64,000 bases of DNA from CAZGHS01 sp964525495 (GTDB lineage Bacteria; Patescibacteriota; Microgenomatia; JALYQM01). Each line of letters opens with the position of its first letter. Within the stretch, counting starts at the first letter, position 1. The translations under genes were made by a program, and so were the position numbers. Positions 45,656 through 54,768 of this stretch are shown here, in pieces. The notes under the pieces are model-generated. The model was not told where the DNA came from, did not search any database, and saw only the letters and a program-made list of their open reading frames with translations. The stretch spans positions 62,001-126,000 of the forward strand of contig CAZGHS010000001.1 in NCBI GenBank assembly GCA_964525495.1, given 5' to 3'.

Positions 45656-47005
45656 ATGGATAATTATAAACTATACACCGGCGGATTAGCAGAGACTGTT
45701 CCCAATCCCTCACTACTCACATACTCCTTTCTCAAGCACTGGTTCAACACTAACAACAGCCTTGGCCGAGCATTAGATATTCTTCAATTACCACACCTCA
45801 AGTCCGACGAACCAATCATCACGCGCATAGACACCCAACTATATATCGATCTCCAAAAAGAAGAATCGGTACTCTATCGACCAACCATATTTGCATACAA
45901 AAACAGTTCAAACCCATCTCTCACTCCCCAACTAACTATCAGTCCGCTCAAAATATTTTCCATCAAAAACTTGAGCAACACACTCAAAATTCTCACCAAA
46001 CAATCCGAGTGGATCGCCCATCCTGAAAAAGTAATTCAAAAAGCACAAGAACTCGACCAAGCAGTCTCACCCGTAGTTCAACCTTCCAACGAAAAAACTG
46101 ACCAATATCTTTCAGAAGTAGCTTGGCCGCACACCATAGCCATCGGCATGCTCGCTGAGTTCTATACTCATCTCCTCAACTCATACAAATTGCCAACAGA
46201 AGCCAAAGAAAAAATCACACAATATATTACACAACAAACATCTCACACCGATTGGATTATTCAGTCGTTACGAGACATGGCAAAAGTTAAATCAGGCGAG
46301 TTCGCCCTAAATCAATATATGCACGAATATGGTTTACGAGCAGACCAAGACTACGAACTCGCTACGCCTCGATGGATTGAACAACCAGACCTCATGCAAC
46401 AACGAATCGACCAAAGCACGCGATTCTCTGAATCACCAACCATCGAATTATCTTTACCAGAAAATATTCAAAAAATAGTTGAAACAATTATCACACTACA
46501 AACACTCCGCACATCAATCCGCAAAAAAATGCTCCCGCATATTAATCAACTCAGACTTGCAGCGCTCAAAAAATACGGCCCTAAATACGATTTCAACACC
46601 ACCACTCGCGAATTATTATTATTCAACCAATCCAACACCCAGACCGACGAGATTCCAATTACTCAGCCAATCCTCACCTCTTACGAACAACAAGGAAAGG
46701 GTTTAGAAATATCGGCAGGTATTGTCCGAGCCAAAGTAAAACACATTACTAATTCACTAGAAGAAATTCCCGCGCAAACCATCTGCATTTTCCCCAATGC
46801 CAGTCCAGAATTTTCTATTCAGTTCCCAAAGGCCATGGGCATCATATTCCTCATCGGCGGACAAACTTCCCACGGAGCAATAGTCACACGCGAATACAAA
46901 ATCCCAGCACTCGCCGACGCAAACGCTAAAAACATCCCAGACAATACAGAAATAGAAATAAACGGAACAACCGGAGATTGGAAAATTATTCCACCACGCA
47001 GTTAG
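45656..47005 (+). CDS. Protein with PEP-utiliser phosphohistidine (mobile) domain
   Basis: 449 residues. The C-terminal 90 residues match the swivelling domain of PEP synthase/PPDK: GGQTSHGAIVTREYKIPAL, with the phosphorylatable His in TSHG. The N-terminal 350 residues are largely helical and show neither the ATP-grasp nor the PEP-binding barrel. A lone mobile domain on a different body may be a phosphocarrier or part of a split system. ATG abuts the divergent gene. Confidence 0.75.
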   Translation: MDNYKLYTGGLAETVPNPSLLTYSFLKHWFNTNNSLGRALDILQLPHLKSDEPIITRIDTQLYIDLQKEESVLYRPTIFAYKNSSNPSLTPQLTISPLKIFSIKNLSNTLKILTKQSEWIAHPEKVIQKAQELDQAVSPVVQPSNEKTDQYLSEVAWPHTIAIGMLAEFYTHLLNSYKLPTEAKEKITQYITQQTSHTDWIIQSLRDMAKVKSGEFALNQYMHEYGLRADQDYELATPRWIEQPDLMQQRIDQSTRFSESPTIELSLPENIQKIVETIITLQTLRTSIRKKMLPHINQLRLAALKKYGPKYDFNTTTRELLLFNQSNTQTDEIPITQPILTSYEQQGKGLEISAGIVRAKVKHITNSLEEIPAQTICIFPNASPEFSIQFPKAMGIIFLIGGQTSHGAIVTREYKIPALADANAKNIPDNTEIEINGTTGDWKIIPPRS

Positions 47006-47705
47006 TAAAAATCTTCACCTTTGGCAAATCTTTCCATAAACGCGCCGGTATCTCAGCAATCTTGCCTTCACCAAACGCGCGTTTTAACACAGCTTCTTTT
47101 TCAGCACCAGTCACGTACACAAAAGAATAATCTGCCTGCTCCAATGCAGCCAGCGTCAAAGTGATACGCTCGGGATATTGATTCTTATCACCCACATCAT
47201 ACCCAACTACAAATTGAGAAGTAGTAAGAAACGTTTCCTCAAAAAAGTTCATATCTTCAGGATAAGGAAACATTCCCGCTGTATGCCCATCTGTACCCAT
47301 ACCCAAAAGTGAAATAATTACGCCTTCATGATCTTGAATATCTTCAATCAAATCTTTAATCTGTTCCTCATATCTATCAGCGACAGCAATCAAACCGTCC
47401 TTCACATCTCCTATGTCAACCAAAGTTGCACCCCGCTCCATAAACAATCGCGCTGACTCCATCTCAGCAAAAGCTTTTGCATTCGAGTATTGAATATCCA
47501 AACGCTCATCCAGTGGAGCAAAAATTACCTGATGCAGATCGACATCCACTAGAGCTTCGTACAAATACTGCATCACTTTCAAACCAGAACCACCCGAATA
47601 TAAAACTAAAACAGGCTGAGATTCCGCACCACGTATAATCTGTGCAATATTCTGAGCACAACGTCGCTGAACTTCCTGTTCGGATTCGAAGTAAAATAAT
47701 TCCAT
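46986..47705 (-). CDS. 6-phosphogluconolactonase/NagB-family isomerase
   Basis: 239 residues from ATG 47705. The frame opens at 47723, but TATACT (47712-47717) sits inside that extension, 6 nt before 47705. The phosphate loop YSGGSGLKVM (near 42) and LGMGTDGHTAGMFP (near 135) are the Pgl/NagB signatures; DGHTA favours 6-phosphogluconolactonase. It would feed the pentose-phosphate steps encoded at 56.5-59.3 kb. No glucose-6-phosphate dehydrogenase is in the window. Confidence 0.82.
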   Translation of the reverse strand: MELFYFESEQEVQRRCAQNIAQIIRGAESQPVLVLYSGGSGLKVMQYLYEALVDVDLHQVIFAPLDERLDIQYSNAKAFAEMESARLFMERGATLVDIGDVKDGLIAVADRYEEQIKDLIEDIQDHEGVIISLLGMGTDGHTAGMFPYPEDMNFFEETFLTTSQFVVGYDVGDKNQYPERITLTLAALEQADYSFVYVTGAEKEAVLKRAFGEGKIAEIPARLWKDLPKVKIFTNCVVE

Positions 47706-47722
47706 ATACTGAGTATACCGCA

Positions 47723-49537
47723 TTATGCGGCTGGCGGAGTTTCAGGAGTAGCACTACGCGCTTTATTGGTTACACGATAGTGCATATACTTTCCAAGCAT
47801 CAAACGAGTCTGTGCATCAAGCGCTGGCAACGTTCCATACGTCAAAATCATAAACGGCACCAACAACCACTGCAAAAACACAAATACATGCTGGTACCAT
47901 TTCCAACCCTTAGGTCGTGGAGGAATAATTTTCTCATGCATATAGACAGTCAAAAACAAACTCAAGAATGCCAATGTCAAAATATACGATGAGATTTTAG
48001 GAAGATTCTGAGCAGCAGTAGTCTTATCAAACTCAGGATTAAAAATAGGAATGATCATACCACCAAATGTCACAATCAATGCCAAAGTCGCCCATGATCC
48101 ATACGACCACAACACGAAAAATAATTTACCGGTCTTATCCATAAAAGGCGTTTCAGGAGAACGAAAATACGACTTCACAATAAACGGAATATGTTCCACA
48201 CCATAAGCCCAACGTCGAAACTGCAAATACTGATTCTGTAGTGTCTTCACAAGCGTCACGTCCTGCACGGCGTCAGCAGAAATAGGCAAAAAGTGCGGTA
48301 TTACTTTATAGTCACCGTTAAAATGATAATACGCTTTCCAATAGAATCCCGAGTCATCGTTAACTTTATCCGGCATCCACAAACCTAGTTCCCACATTGA
48401 TTTAAAACTCATAGTCAAAGAAGCAAAGTTAATATATTTGTCGCTGAAAGCCATTTCAGACAATTGCCAAAAAGCAGTTGATACGGCAATTACACGCATA
48501 GGTGCCGGTGTCGTCCAATAATTATTGTTGTATAAAAACGCACCAGTAAACGATCTCTTATCTCGTTCGTGCACAGGCAAAGATAAATACGAACAGGTCG
48601 CAGCTGCAATGAACTGTGGATGCACTACAAAATCCGCATCAAGTGTCGTAACCAAAACATCTTGCAATGAGATACCAAGTTTATCAAGTTCTGCCTTAGC
48701 ATTTCGTAAGGCAGTGTTTCTATTTGTGGCCGGCCCTTGCAACTCACCTTCCTTCAAACGATTCACCGATACAAAAAACCCACCAATCTTATCACCGTAC
48801 TTCGCCACCAAATATTCTGCATTCTTCGGACCAATCTCCTTATCTTTCTCTTCTAATCCAAGAGCAATATAAATCTTTTCTTTAGGATAATTTAACTCTG
48901 AAATCGCCTTAATATTTGGCTCTAACACTTCCAAACTCTCTTTGTACGTTGGAATCGCAAACACATGATACAAACGATCTACATCCTCTGGAAATTCTTC
49001 TTCCAGCTTTTTTCTCCAGTCTATCTGCTCCGCAGCTCGCATCTTCCGATACCCTACCACAACAAATATCGCGATGCGCATTGCCTTAAAAAACCAAAAC
49101 ACGTTAGCAGCAATCACCAAGTACACCAGCATCGTAGGCAAACGAAGCGCCAATAAAATAGGCGAAGCCAAAACCAAATAAGTTAAAAATCCAGGTAAAA
49201 TCTCCAATCCTCGATTAATCTGACGATGATAACGATGAGCTACCGACAACTCACGATCCTGCGAAACCAAAAAGCCTTTATAAAGAACATGGTGCACCAC
49301 AATAGATAAACCAAATCCATAAAAAGCTAAAGGTAATAATGAAGAGAAGATAGGGTTAGAACCACCCTGACCAAATATGCTAAAAAACACACCCAGTACC
49401 AGGATCATAGCCCCAAGATACGAGTAACGATAATCCCTCACCCGATCCTTCATACGCTCAAAAAGTCGCCGTATAAACAAATCTGTCAGGAAAAACCCTA
49501 CAAAGAAAGTAAAAGTAAATACAAAAATTCCAGCCAT
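47723..49537 (-). CDS. Cellulose-synthase-like GT2 membrane glycosyltransferase
   Basis: 604 residues. Several N-terminal membrane segments flank a cytosolic GT-A domain (about 130-420) with the DxD in TTLDADFVVHP and the processive QxxRW motif as QFRRWAYG (near 435). Three or four C-terminal helices form the export channel side. Such enzymes polymerise and extrude beta-linked glycans. The role may be capsule or matrix. Confidence 0.87.
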   Translation of the reverse strand: MAGIFVFTFTFFVGFFLTDLFIRRLFERMKDRVRDYRYSYLGAMILVLGVFFSIFGQGGSNPIFSSLLPLAFYGFGLSIVVHHVLYKGFLVSQDRELSVAHRYHRQINRGLEILPGFLTYLVLASPILLALRLPTMLVYLVIAANVFWFFKAMRIAIFVVVGYRKMRAAEQIDWRKKLEEEFPEDVDRLYHVFAIPTYKESLEVLEPNIKAISELNYPKEKIYIALGLEEKDKEIGPKNAEYLVAKYGDKIGGFFVSVNRLKEGELQGPATNRNTALRNAKAELDKLGISLQDVLVTTLDADFVVHPQFIAAATCSYLSLPVHERDKRSFTGAFLYNNNYWTTPAPMRVIAVSTAFWQLSEMAFSDKYINFASLTMSFKSMWELGLWMPDKVNDDSGFYWKAYYHFNGDYKVIPHFLPISADAVQDVTLVKTLQNQYLQFRRWAYGVEHIPFIVKSYFRSPETPFMDKTGKLFFVLWSYGSWATLALIVTFGGMIIPIFNPEFDKTTAAQNLPKISSYILTLAFLSLFLTVYMHEKIIPPRPKGWKWYQHVFVFLQWLLVPFMILTYGTLPALDAQTRLMLGKYMHYRVTNKARSATPETPPAA

Positions 49538-49571
49538 AAATCAACTTACGTAAGGGACATTATACCAAATT

Positions 49572-51155
49572 TCACAATCCCAACCGATTACTCATCTCAC
49601 TACCAGTCTCGAAAAGCTCAGGGTCGCTACCACCGTCTTGCTGAACCCGTAATACATTATCCGGATCTTCTAAATACGTCGCAATCTTATAGTCAGTACC
49701 ATCCGAGCGGAAGAAATAACCAGCTACAACTTCTTCACCAGCACTATTAATCATAGTCTGACCATTCAACGGATCAACAGGCAAAGTAGCCAAATAAGAA
49801 CTCAAATCAAGCTTAATCCATCCCTTACCTTTTGCATCTCGCAAAGTTGCACTCTCCGTGGCAGCAATAGAAGAACACGCAGTATTAGTTTTGGCACCAC
49901 GACATACTGGAAGGTTTACTATAGTCGTAGTAGCTATCGTAGCATCTATAGCCTTACGCAGCGTAACCAAATCAGTCAATCGAACTGAGTCCCGAGACTT
50001 TTTCATCAAACTCGATGAACTATCATTTTGCATAGTCTGCATATATTCTTGTGTTATCTCTTCGATAGTTTTGGCGTCGGTCGGAGCAGTAATATTCATA
50101 GGCATATTATAATTCTTGAATCGAGCTGAAATAGCTACCGATCCCGATTGTGCTGACATTTCTTTATCATCTATCCGAATAATCGTCTCAAACTTATACA
50201 AATAGTCATCTTTTTTATCCAACCACAGATGAAAATCTGTTTTCCCGATCAATGCCAAAGGCTCATCAAGTGTCTGTAATTCATATTCCGGAATAGCTGA
50301 ATCAGTAATAATTGGATAAACCTCAGTCAAAAACTGCTTAAATACCACAGGATCAATCCGCACAACATAATGCACTGCAGTCTTACCATCAATCACTTCA
50401 TCAGGGTTACTCGTATCAAACTTCATAAACCTATGCTTCGCATAAATTAATTTAATAGTTTCCTGATTTTCCCTTAATTTCGCAGCGCCAGACGCATCAC
50501 GCAGAGAACCAAAAGAACTTGTCGAAGGATTAGTCGCAACCCCCAACATACTATAATTAGATGCCTCTTCCGGTATTGCAATCCATTTACCTTTAAACAA
50601 ATCGAGCTGTGTCAAATCCATACCCAAGTTAGGTAATGAATTTAATTTCACATATACTTTTTTATCCTTCACAATTCCCTGACCATCAAACATATATTCT
50701 GGTTGATTAGGCACATTAATCCGAGCACCAAATGCCAATGCTGAAGCAGGGTTCGCTTTATCGTTCAAATCAGATTGGCCTCTCATCGTCAACTCATACC
50801 GCCCACCCTCACCTGCTGCCTGCAAAGGATCCACTGACAACATCTCAGAAAATATTCCCTTATCTGAGACTTGTGTTTGCGAACTTGAAGAAGCATCCAC
50901 ACTTACTTTAATCTCTCCTTCATACTCGATAGACTTCATGTTCTCCAAATGAAGCAACGCATTTTCAATTTTCTTCTCTGGCGAATTAACGAGATAAAAA
51001 TATGCAGCTACACTTCCTACTCCCACCAAAACAAAAACAATAGCAACGATCACAGCTATCAAGCCTTTTTTAGAAGATTGTCGAGGCGGTTCCGGAGTAT
51101 ACGTAACCTGTGAATAAGTAGTGGACGGTGTTGGTTGTAATGATTCTGTATTCAT
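49572..51155 (-). CDS. Large membrane-anchored extracellular protein
   Basis: 527 residues from ATG 51155, the position favoured by the -10 TACTAT 9 nt upstream; the longer frame to 51278 would start within the terminator. An N-terminal Pro/Thr/Ser-rich cytosolic part, one membrane helix (about 32-55), then a long extracytoplasmic domain with lipoprotein-carrier-like (LolA/LppX-like) strands near 60-330. The last 150 residues contain a MKKSRDSVRLTDLVTLRKAI stretch that resembles the post-cleavage end of type IV pilin-like proteins. Overall family not recognised. Confidence 0.6.
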   Translation of the reverse strand: MNTESLQPTPSTTYSQVTYTPEPPRQSSKKGLIAVIVAIVFVLVGVGSVAAYFYLVNSPEKKIENALLHLENMKSIEYEGEIKVSVDASSSSQTQVSDKGIFSEMLSVDPLQAAGEGGRYELTMRGQSDLNDKANPASALAFGARINVPNQPEYMFDGQGIVKDKKVYVKLNSLPNLGMDLTQLDLFKGKWIAIPEEASNYSMLGVATNPSTSSFGSLRDASGAAKLRENQETIKLIYAKHRFMKFDTSNPDEVIDGKTAVHYVVRIDPVVFKQFLTEVYPIITDSAIPEYELQTLDEPLALIGKTDFHLWLDKKDDYLYKFETIIRIDDKEMSAQSGSVAISARFKNYNMPMNITAPTDAKTIEEITQEYMQTMQNDSSSSLMKKSRDSVRLTDLVTLRKAIDATIATTTIVNLPVCRGAKTNTACSSIAATESATLRDAKGKGWIKLDLSSYLATLPVDPLNGQTMINSAGEEVVAGYFFRSDGTDYKIATYLEDPDNVLRVQQDGGSDPELFETGSEMSNRLGL

Positions 51156-51207
51156 AGTAGCTCGATAGTACATGCCTACAAAAAGCTGGTCAACACCATC
51201 AAAAAAA

Positions 51208-51231
51208 GGACGGCATCTCTGCCGTCCTTTT
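51208..51231 (-). terminator. Bidirectional intrinsic terminator after ppa
   Basis: GGACGGCA (51208-51215) and TGCCGTCC (51220-51227) form an 8-bp GC-rich stem with a TCTC loop. On the minus strand seven U residues follow (51207-51201); on the plus strand four Ts follow. It ends the pyrophosphatase transcript 19 bases after its stop. Confidence 0.92.
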
Positions 51232-51249
51232 AATATAATCAAATCTAAG

Positions 51250-51777
51250 CTACTTATTCGCCGCAATTCCTTTTGCAACTTCTTCCAAAGCCACGTCTAC
51301 ACCTTTCCAATCCCGAATCTTAATCCACTTACCAGGTTCAAGCTCTTTATAATGCTCAAAGAAATGCTTCATCTTGTTTCGCAAAGCTTCTGGAAGATCT
51401 TCCACATTCTTATACACACCAAACACTGGATCAATCTTAGCGGTAGGCACAGCTACCAGCTTCGTATCAACACCCTCTTCATCTTCCATCTCAAGCATTC
51501 CGATTATCACAGAAGGAATTACGACGCCTGGAGCAACAGTTTTATCTGACAGTACGAGCACATCCAAAGGATCACCATCATCAGCCATCGTACCTGGTAT
51601 AAAGCCATAATTAAACGGATACGCCATCGATGTATAAAGGAATCGGTCTACAAAAATGACCCCAGACTCCTTATCCAACTCATATTTAATCGATCCACCC
51701 TGCGGGATCTCAATAAACACATTAACGATTTTTTTCTCTTCCTTATTCCAAGGTTTAAGCGAAAGAACTCCAGACAT
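51250..51777 (-). CDS. ppa: Inorganic pyrophosphatase, family I
   Basis: 175 residues. Signature DGDPLDVLVLSD (near 66) with the metal-binding Asps, preceded by YPFNYGFIPGT. It hydrolyses pyrophosphate from biosynthetic reactions such as tRNA charging. Unlike most genes here it has a good Shine-Dalgarno (AAGGAG, 7 nt from the ATG) and its own terminator. Confidence 0.96.
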   Translation of the reverse strand: MSGVLSLKPWNKEEKKIVNVFIEIPQGGSIKYELDKESGVIFVDRFLYTSMAYPFNYGFIPGTMADDGDPLDVLVLSDKTVAPGVVIPSVIIGMLEMEDEEGVDTKLVAVPTAKIDPVFGVYKNVEDLPEALRNKMKHFFEHYKELEPGKWIKIRDWKGVDVALEEVAKGIAANK

Positions 51778-51847
51778 AAATATCTCCTTGATATTTCTAA
51801 TACTATGGATTATATTAAATGCCCATTAATAAAACAATTACTTGAAT

Positions 51848-52009
51848 ATGACAATAAAAGAACAAGAGATCCAACCACGCATCACAGACTCAAACTTTGA
51901 GAGAGGTCGATGGGACGGCTTACGCCGGCTTGAAGCTGCAGCAGATAAAGCTAAACCAATAATAAAGTCAATAGATCGTCACAAACGAAAAATTCAAAAA
52001 ACAGCATAA
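51848..52009 (+). CDS. Short basic protein, coupled to the next small gene
   Basis: 53 residues (starts MTIKEQEIQPRI), too short to be recognised. It is highly charged, with DRHKRKIQKT near the end. The stop TAA shares its last base with the ATG of the next gene (TAATG), strong evidence that both are translated. No clear Shine-Dalgarno. Confidence 0.5.
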   Translation: MTIKEQEIQPRITDSNFERGRWDGLRRLEAAADKAKPIIKSIDRHKRKIQKTA

Positions 52010-52236
52010 TGGAATATAAACGTAAACCTCACACATTTGAGTGCAAGCACGTAACATATCAACTTCCAAACCAAGAATTATTCGATAAAGATCCTGAAGC
52101 CTGGTTTGTGCAAAGACACCCTGACGCTCCAGAAAGTTTTTCCAAATTAGGTGCAAAAATAATTCGCAAAGTAAAAGAAGAAATAAAAACAGAAAAAGAA
52201 TCTCTAGTTAAACGCCGTCGCACCCGCTCAAGATAA
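52009..52236 (+). CDS. Small basic protein
   Basis: 75 residues, not recognised. An N-terminal half with CKHVTYQLPNQELFDKDPEAW and a strongly basic tail ending KRRRTRSR, which suggests RNA or DNA binding. It overlaps the end of ruvB by 9 bases on the opposite strand and is coupled to the 53-residue gene upstream. Confidence 0.55.
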   Translation: MEYKRKPHTFECKHVTYQLPNQELFDKDPEAWFVQRHPDAPESFSKLGAKIIRKVKEEIKTEKESLVKRRRTRSR

Positions 52237-53214
52237 ATACCGCTTTCCCAACTCAGTCACAATTCTTCCTCGCGGCGTCCTCTGTATAAACCCCTTCTGC
52301 AATAAATACGGCTCAAGTACCTCTTCCACTGTCCCAATATCCTCAGACAACGAAGTCGCCAGTGTCTCTATCCCCACAGGTCCTCCACCAAACTTCTTAA
52401 TTATCACTTCAAGCACTCGTCTATCGCTCGCATCCATCCCCTCCTCATCCACATCCAACAATCGCAATGCATCCTTCACGATCGCCACTGTTATCTTGTC
52501 ACTATCGTGCTTCACTTGGGACACATCACGCACTCGTTTCAACAACCGATTCGCAATGCGCGGCGTACCTCGACTTCTTCGCGCCAATTCTCGAGCAGCT
52601 CCTTCCTCTGTTTCAATCCCCAACACCTGAGCTGCCCGACCAATTATCTTAAAAAGCGCATTATCATCATAAAACTCAAGTCGATGAATAATCCCAAATC
52701 TATCACGCAAAGGCGATGACAACAATCCCACACGAGTCGTCGCACCTATAATCGTAAACTTCGGCAAATCCAATCGCACATTCCTCGCTGACGGTCCCTT
52801 ACCGATCACAATATCCAACGCAAAATCCTCCATCGCCGGATACATCACTTCTTCCACCACGCGACTCAGTCGATGAATCTCATCAATAAACAAAATATCG
52901 CGTTCCTGCAAATTAGTCAGAATAGAAGCCAAATCTCCAGCTCGCTCAATCGCCGGCCCAGACGTCACTTTAATATTCACTCCCATCTCACGCGCTATCA
53001 CATGAGAAATAGTAGTCTTACCCAAACCAGGAGGTCCATAAAACAAAAGATGATCCAAAGACTCACCCCGCTGCTGAGCGGCCTGCAACGAGATCAACAA
53101 ATTCTCTTTCATTTTATCCTGACCAATATAGTCTTGCATTCGCTGGGGTCGCAGCGACGCATCCAATTGCTCATCTTCAGGAGTTTCCACTTTTGTCGAA
53201 GTCACTACACTCAT
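52228..53214 (-). CDS. ruvB: Holliday junction branch-migration ATPase RuvB
   Basis: 328 residues. Walker A GPPGLGKT (60-67), Walker B DEIH (111-114), sensor 1 GATTR (157-161), and the arginine-finger region. A winged-helix domain (TPRGRIVTELG) binds DNA at the end. It forms hexamers that drive branch migration with RuvA. It is 3 bp downstream of ruvA in a ruvC-ruvA-ruvB cluster. Confidence 0.97.
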   Translation of the reverse strand: MSVVTSTKVETPEDEQLDASLRPQRMQDYIGQDKMKENLLISLQAAQQRGESLDHLLFYGPPGLGKTTISHVIAREMGVNIKVTSGPAIERAGDLASILTNLQERDILFIDEIHRLSRVVEEVMYPAMEDFALDIVIGKGPSARNVRLDLPKFTIIGATTRVGLLSSPLRDRFGIIHRLEFYDDNALFKIIGRAAQVLGIETEEGAARELARRSRGTPRIANRLLKRVRDVSQVKHDSDKITVAIVKDALRLLDVDEEGMDASDRRVLEVIIKKFGGGPVGIETLATSLSEDIGTVEEVLEPYLLQKGFIQRTPRGRIVTELGKRYLS

Positions 53215-53217
53215 ACA

Positions 53218-53802
53218 TTATTTCCCTAAAAATCCTAACATCTGCTTAATCTGTTTCTGAATAGGCGCTTCTTTATCTATCTGTTTAATATACGGATAAA
53301 CTTCCTTCTCCGAATACCCCAATACCATCAACGCATTCACCAAATCATCCGATGCAGACACATCCATCGACATATCTTGCCCATTTACCAACATTACACT
53401 CATACCATTCACTTTGTTCTTTAAATCTATCACAATTTTAGCCGCGCCCTTTTTCCCTACTCCCGACACACTCGCAAACAATCGCTCATCGTCTCGCTGA
53501 ATCGCCGAAATAATATCATCCGAAGAATATGCAGACAATATACCAATACCCGCCTTAGGACCCACACCATTTACACTTATCAACAACTTAAAAATTTCCA
53601 AATCCTGCACATTCATAAACCCAAACAAACGCAAATCATCTTCTCGCACATGTTGGTACGTATAAAAACGTTGCATAACACCTTTTTGAATTTGGGAAAG
53701 CACCGAAATCGGCACAAATACTTGATACCCTACTCCTGAAACATTCACATACACAGAGTCAGAAGTAACATGATCAACAGATCCATCAAGAAAAACTATC
53801 AT
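53218..53802 (-). CDS. ruvA: Holliday junction DNA-binding protein RuvA
   Basis: 194 residues from ATG 53802; the frame opens one codon earlier with TTG, but TG-C-TATCTT lies 8 nt before the ATG. Two helix-hairpin-helix motifs (VGPKAGIGIL and VGKKGAAKIV) and a C-terminal domain III (YSEKEVYPYI) for RuvB contact. It tetramerises on four-way junctions. Confidence 0.94.
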   Translation of the reverse strand: MIVFLDGSVDHVTSDSVYVNVSGVGYQVFVPISVLSQIQKGVMQRFYTYQHVREDDLRLFGFMNVQDLEIFKLLISVNGVGPKAGIGILSAYSSDDIISAIQRDDERLFASVSGVGKKGAAKIVIDLKNKVNGMSVMLVNGQDMSMDVSASDDLVNALMVLGYSEKEVYPYIKQIDKEAPIQKQIKQMLGFLGK

Positions 53803-53865
53803 CAAAAATCAAGATAGCATGCTGTTGAATATTACGCAAACATAACCCAAAACAGAAAGACGAAC

Positions 53866-54351
53866 TTACCTAACTGTCACTCCATGCGTATACGCTATGG
53901 CCAGTGCATCCGCAGCGTCATCAGGCTTGGGAATTTCTTTCAATGCCAGCAACATTTGCACCATTCTTTGCATCTGCGCTTTCTCTGCTCGTCCGTATCC
54001 AGTCAACGCAACCTTTACCTGCAATGGTGTGTATTCAAAAAAAGGAACTTTAAAATGCTGTGCAGAAAGCAGTATCACGCCTCTCGCCATGCCCACAATC
54101 AATGCAGTCGAAACATTTTTATTAAAGAACAGCTCTTCAACCACAAAAGCATCGGGCTTATGCTCCCGCAACAACTCAGTCAAACCTGTATAAAGAAGCT
54201 CTAATCGCTGCTCCAAAGGTACACCTGCCTCAGTATAAATACACCCATAATCCTTCATTACCAGTTCTTGCCCTACTTTTCCAGGCTTACCCCGCTCCAC
54301 CACTCCCCAACCAGTAATCGCAATCCCAGGATCAATTCCTAAAATAATCAT
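53866..54351 (-). CDS. ruvC: Holliday junction resolvase RuvC
   Basis: 161 residues from ATG 54351 (MIILGIDPG). TATGTT is exactly 6 nt upstream, which excludes the TTG two codons earlier. Catalytic acids by alignment with E. coli RuvC: D7, E72 (VVEELFF), D145 and D148 (DDAADALA). It resolves junctions symmetrically. The gap to ruvA is 63 bp, and ruvA has its own -10 in it. Confidence 0.95.
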   Translation of the reverse strand: MIILGIDPGIAITGWGVVERGKPGKVGQELVMKDYGCIYTEAGVPLEQRLELLYTGLTELLREHKPDAFVVEELFFNKNVSTALIVGMARGVILLSAQHFKVPFFEYTPLQVKVALTGYGRAEKAQMQRMVQMLLALKEIPKPDDAADALAIAYTHGVTVR

Positions 54352-54408
54352 AGACAAAACATAGCACGTTTCTTGAAAGTTCTCAAATATTAAATAGACC
54401 TATAGTAT

Positions 54409-54620
54409 TTGACTTTTCAGGCTAAATGTGGTATTATAGAAGATGCTCAGTTGAGTTTTGAGCTCGTTTTCGAGCTTATAAGCTTAAGTGAGCGTGAGCT
54501 CAAAAGGTTCACTAGATCTTTAAAAGAAAGACAATAGCAGTGTATGAGTTGAGCCCGAGCTCAGCCGACGCACAAAATCTACGTCTTTCTGAACCCATAC
54601 AGCTCACCCCATACTTTTTT
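54409..54620 (+). ncRNA. Candidate small RNA with consensus promoter and terminator
   Basis: TTGACT (54409-54414), a 17-bp spacer and TG-G-TATTAT (54432-54437) predict a start near 54444. The region ends in TTTTTT (54615-54620), giving about 177 nt. It is rich in GAGCTC-type palindromes. TTTTGAGCTC pairs with GAGCTCAAAA, AGAAAGAC pairs with GTCTTTCT, and GTATGAGTTGAGC can pair with GCTCACCCCATAC just before the U-tract. The size is near that of 6S RNA, but I could not fit its bubble structure. It may instead be a regulated leader of the gene at 54769. Confidence 0.55.
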
Positions 54621-54661
54621 CGCCATTTATTTTTCTGATCTACCTTTACCGCACTGTCTGT

Positions 54662-54713
54662 GACTGCGGAATAGTGGAAATAACTTCATTGTTGTTCCTA
54701 CTGTTCCGCAGTC
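54662..54713 (+). promoter_or_regulatory. Hairpin in the 5' leader of the secreted-protein gene
   Basis: GACTGCGGAA (54662-54671) pairs with TTCCGCAGTC (54704-54713), continued by AGT/ACT and GGAA/TTCC. There is no T-run, so it is not a terminator. It ends 55 nt before the start codon. Confidence 0.6.
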
Positions 54714-54768
54714 TGCAGAAATATCAGCGATGTGCTGAATACGCAGAGCGGTAATGTGGAGGTGTCAA

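Noticed and set aside
54409..54620. tmRNA, RNase P or SRP RNA
   Set aside because: None of the conserved signatures of these RNAs is present, and no tag-peptide frame ends properly.
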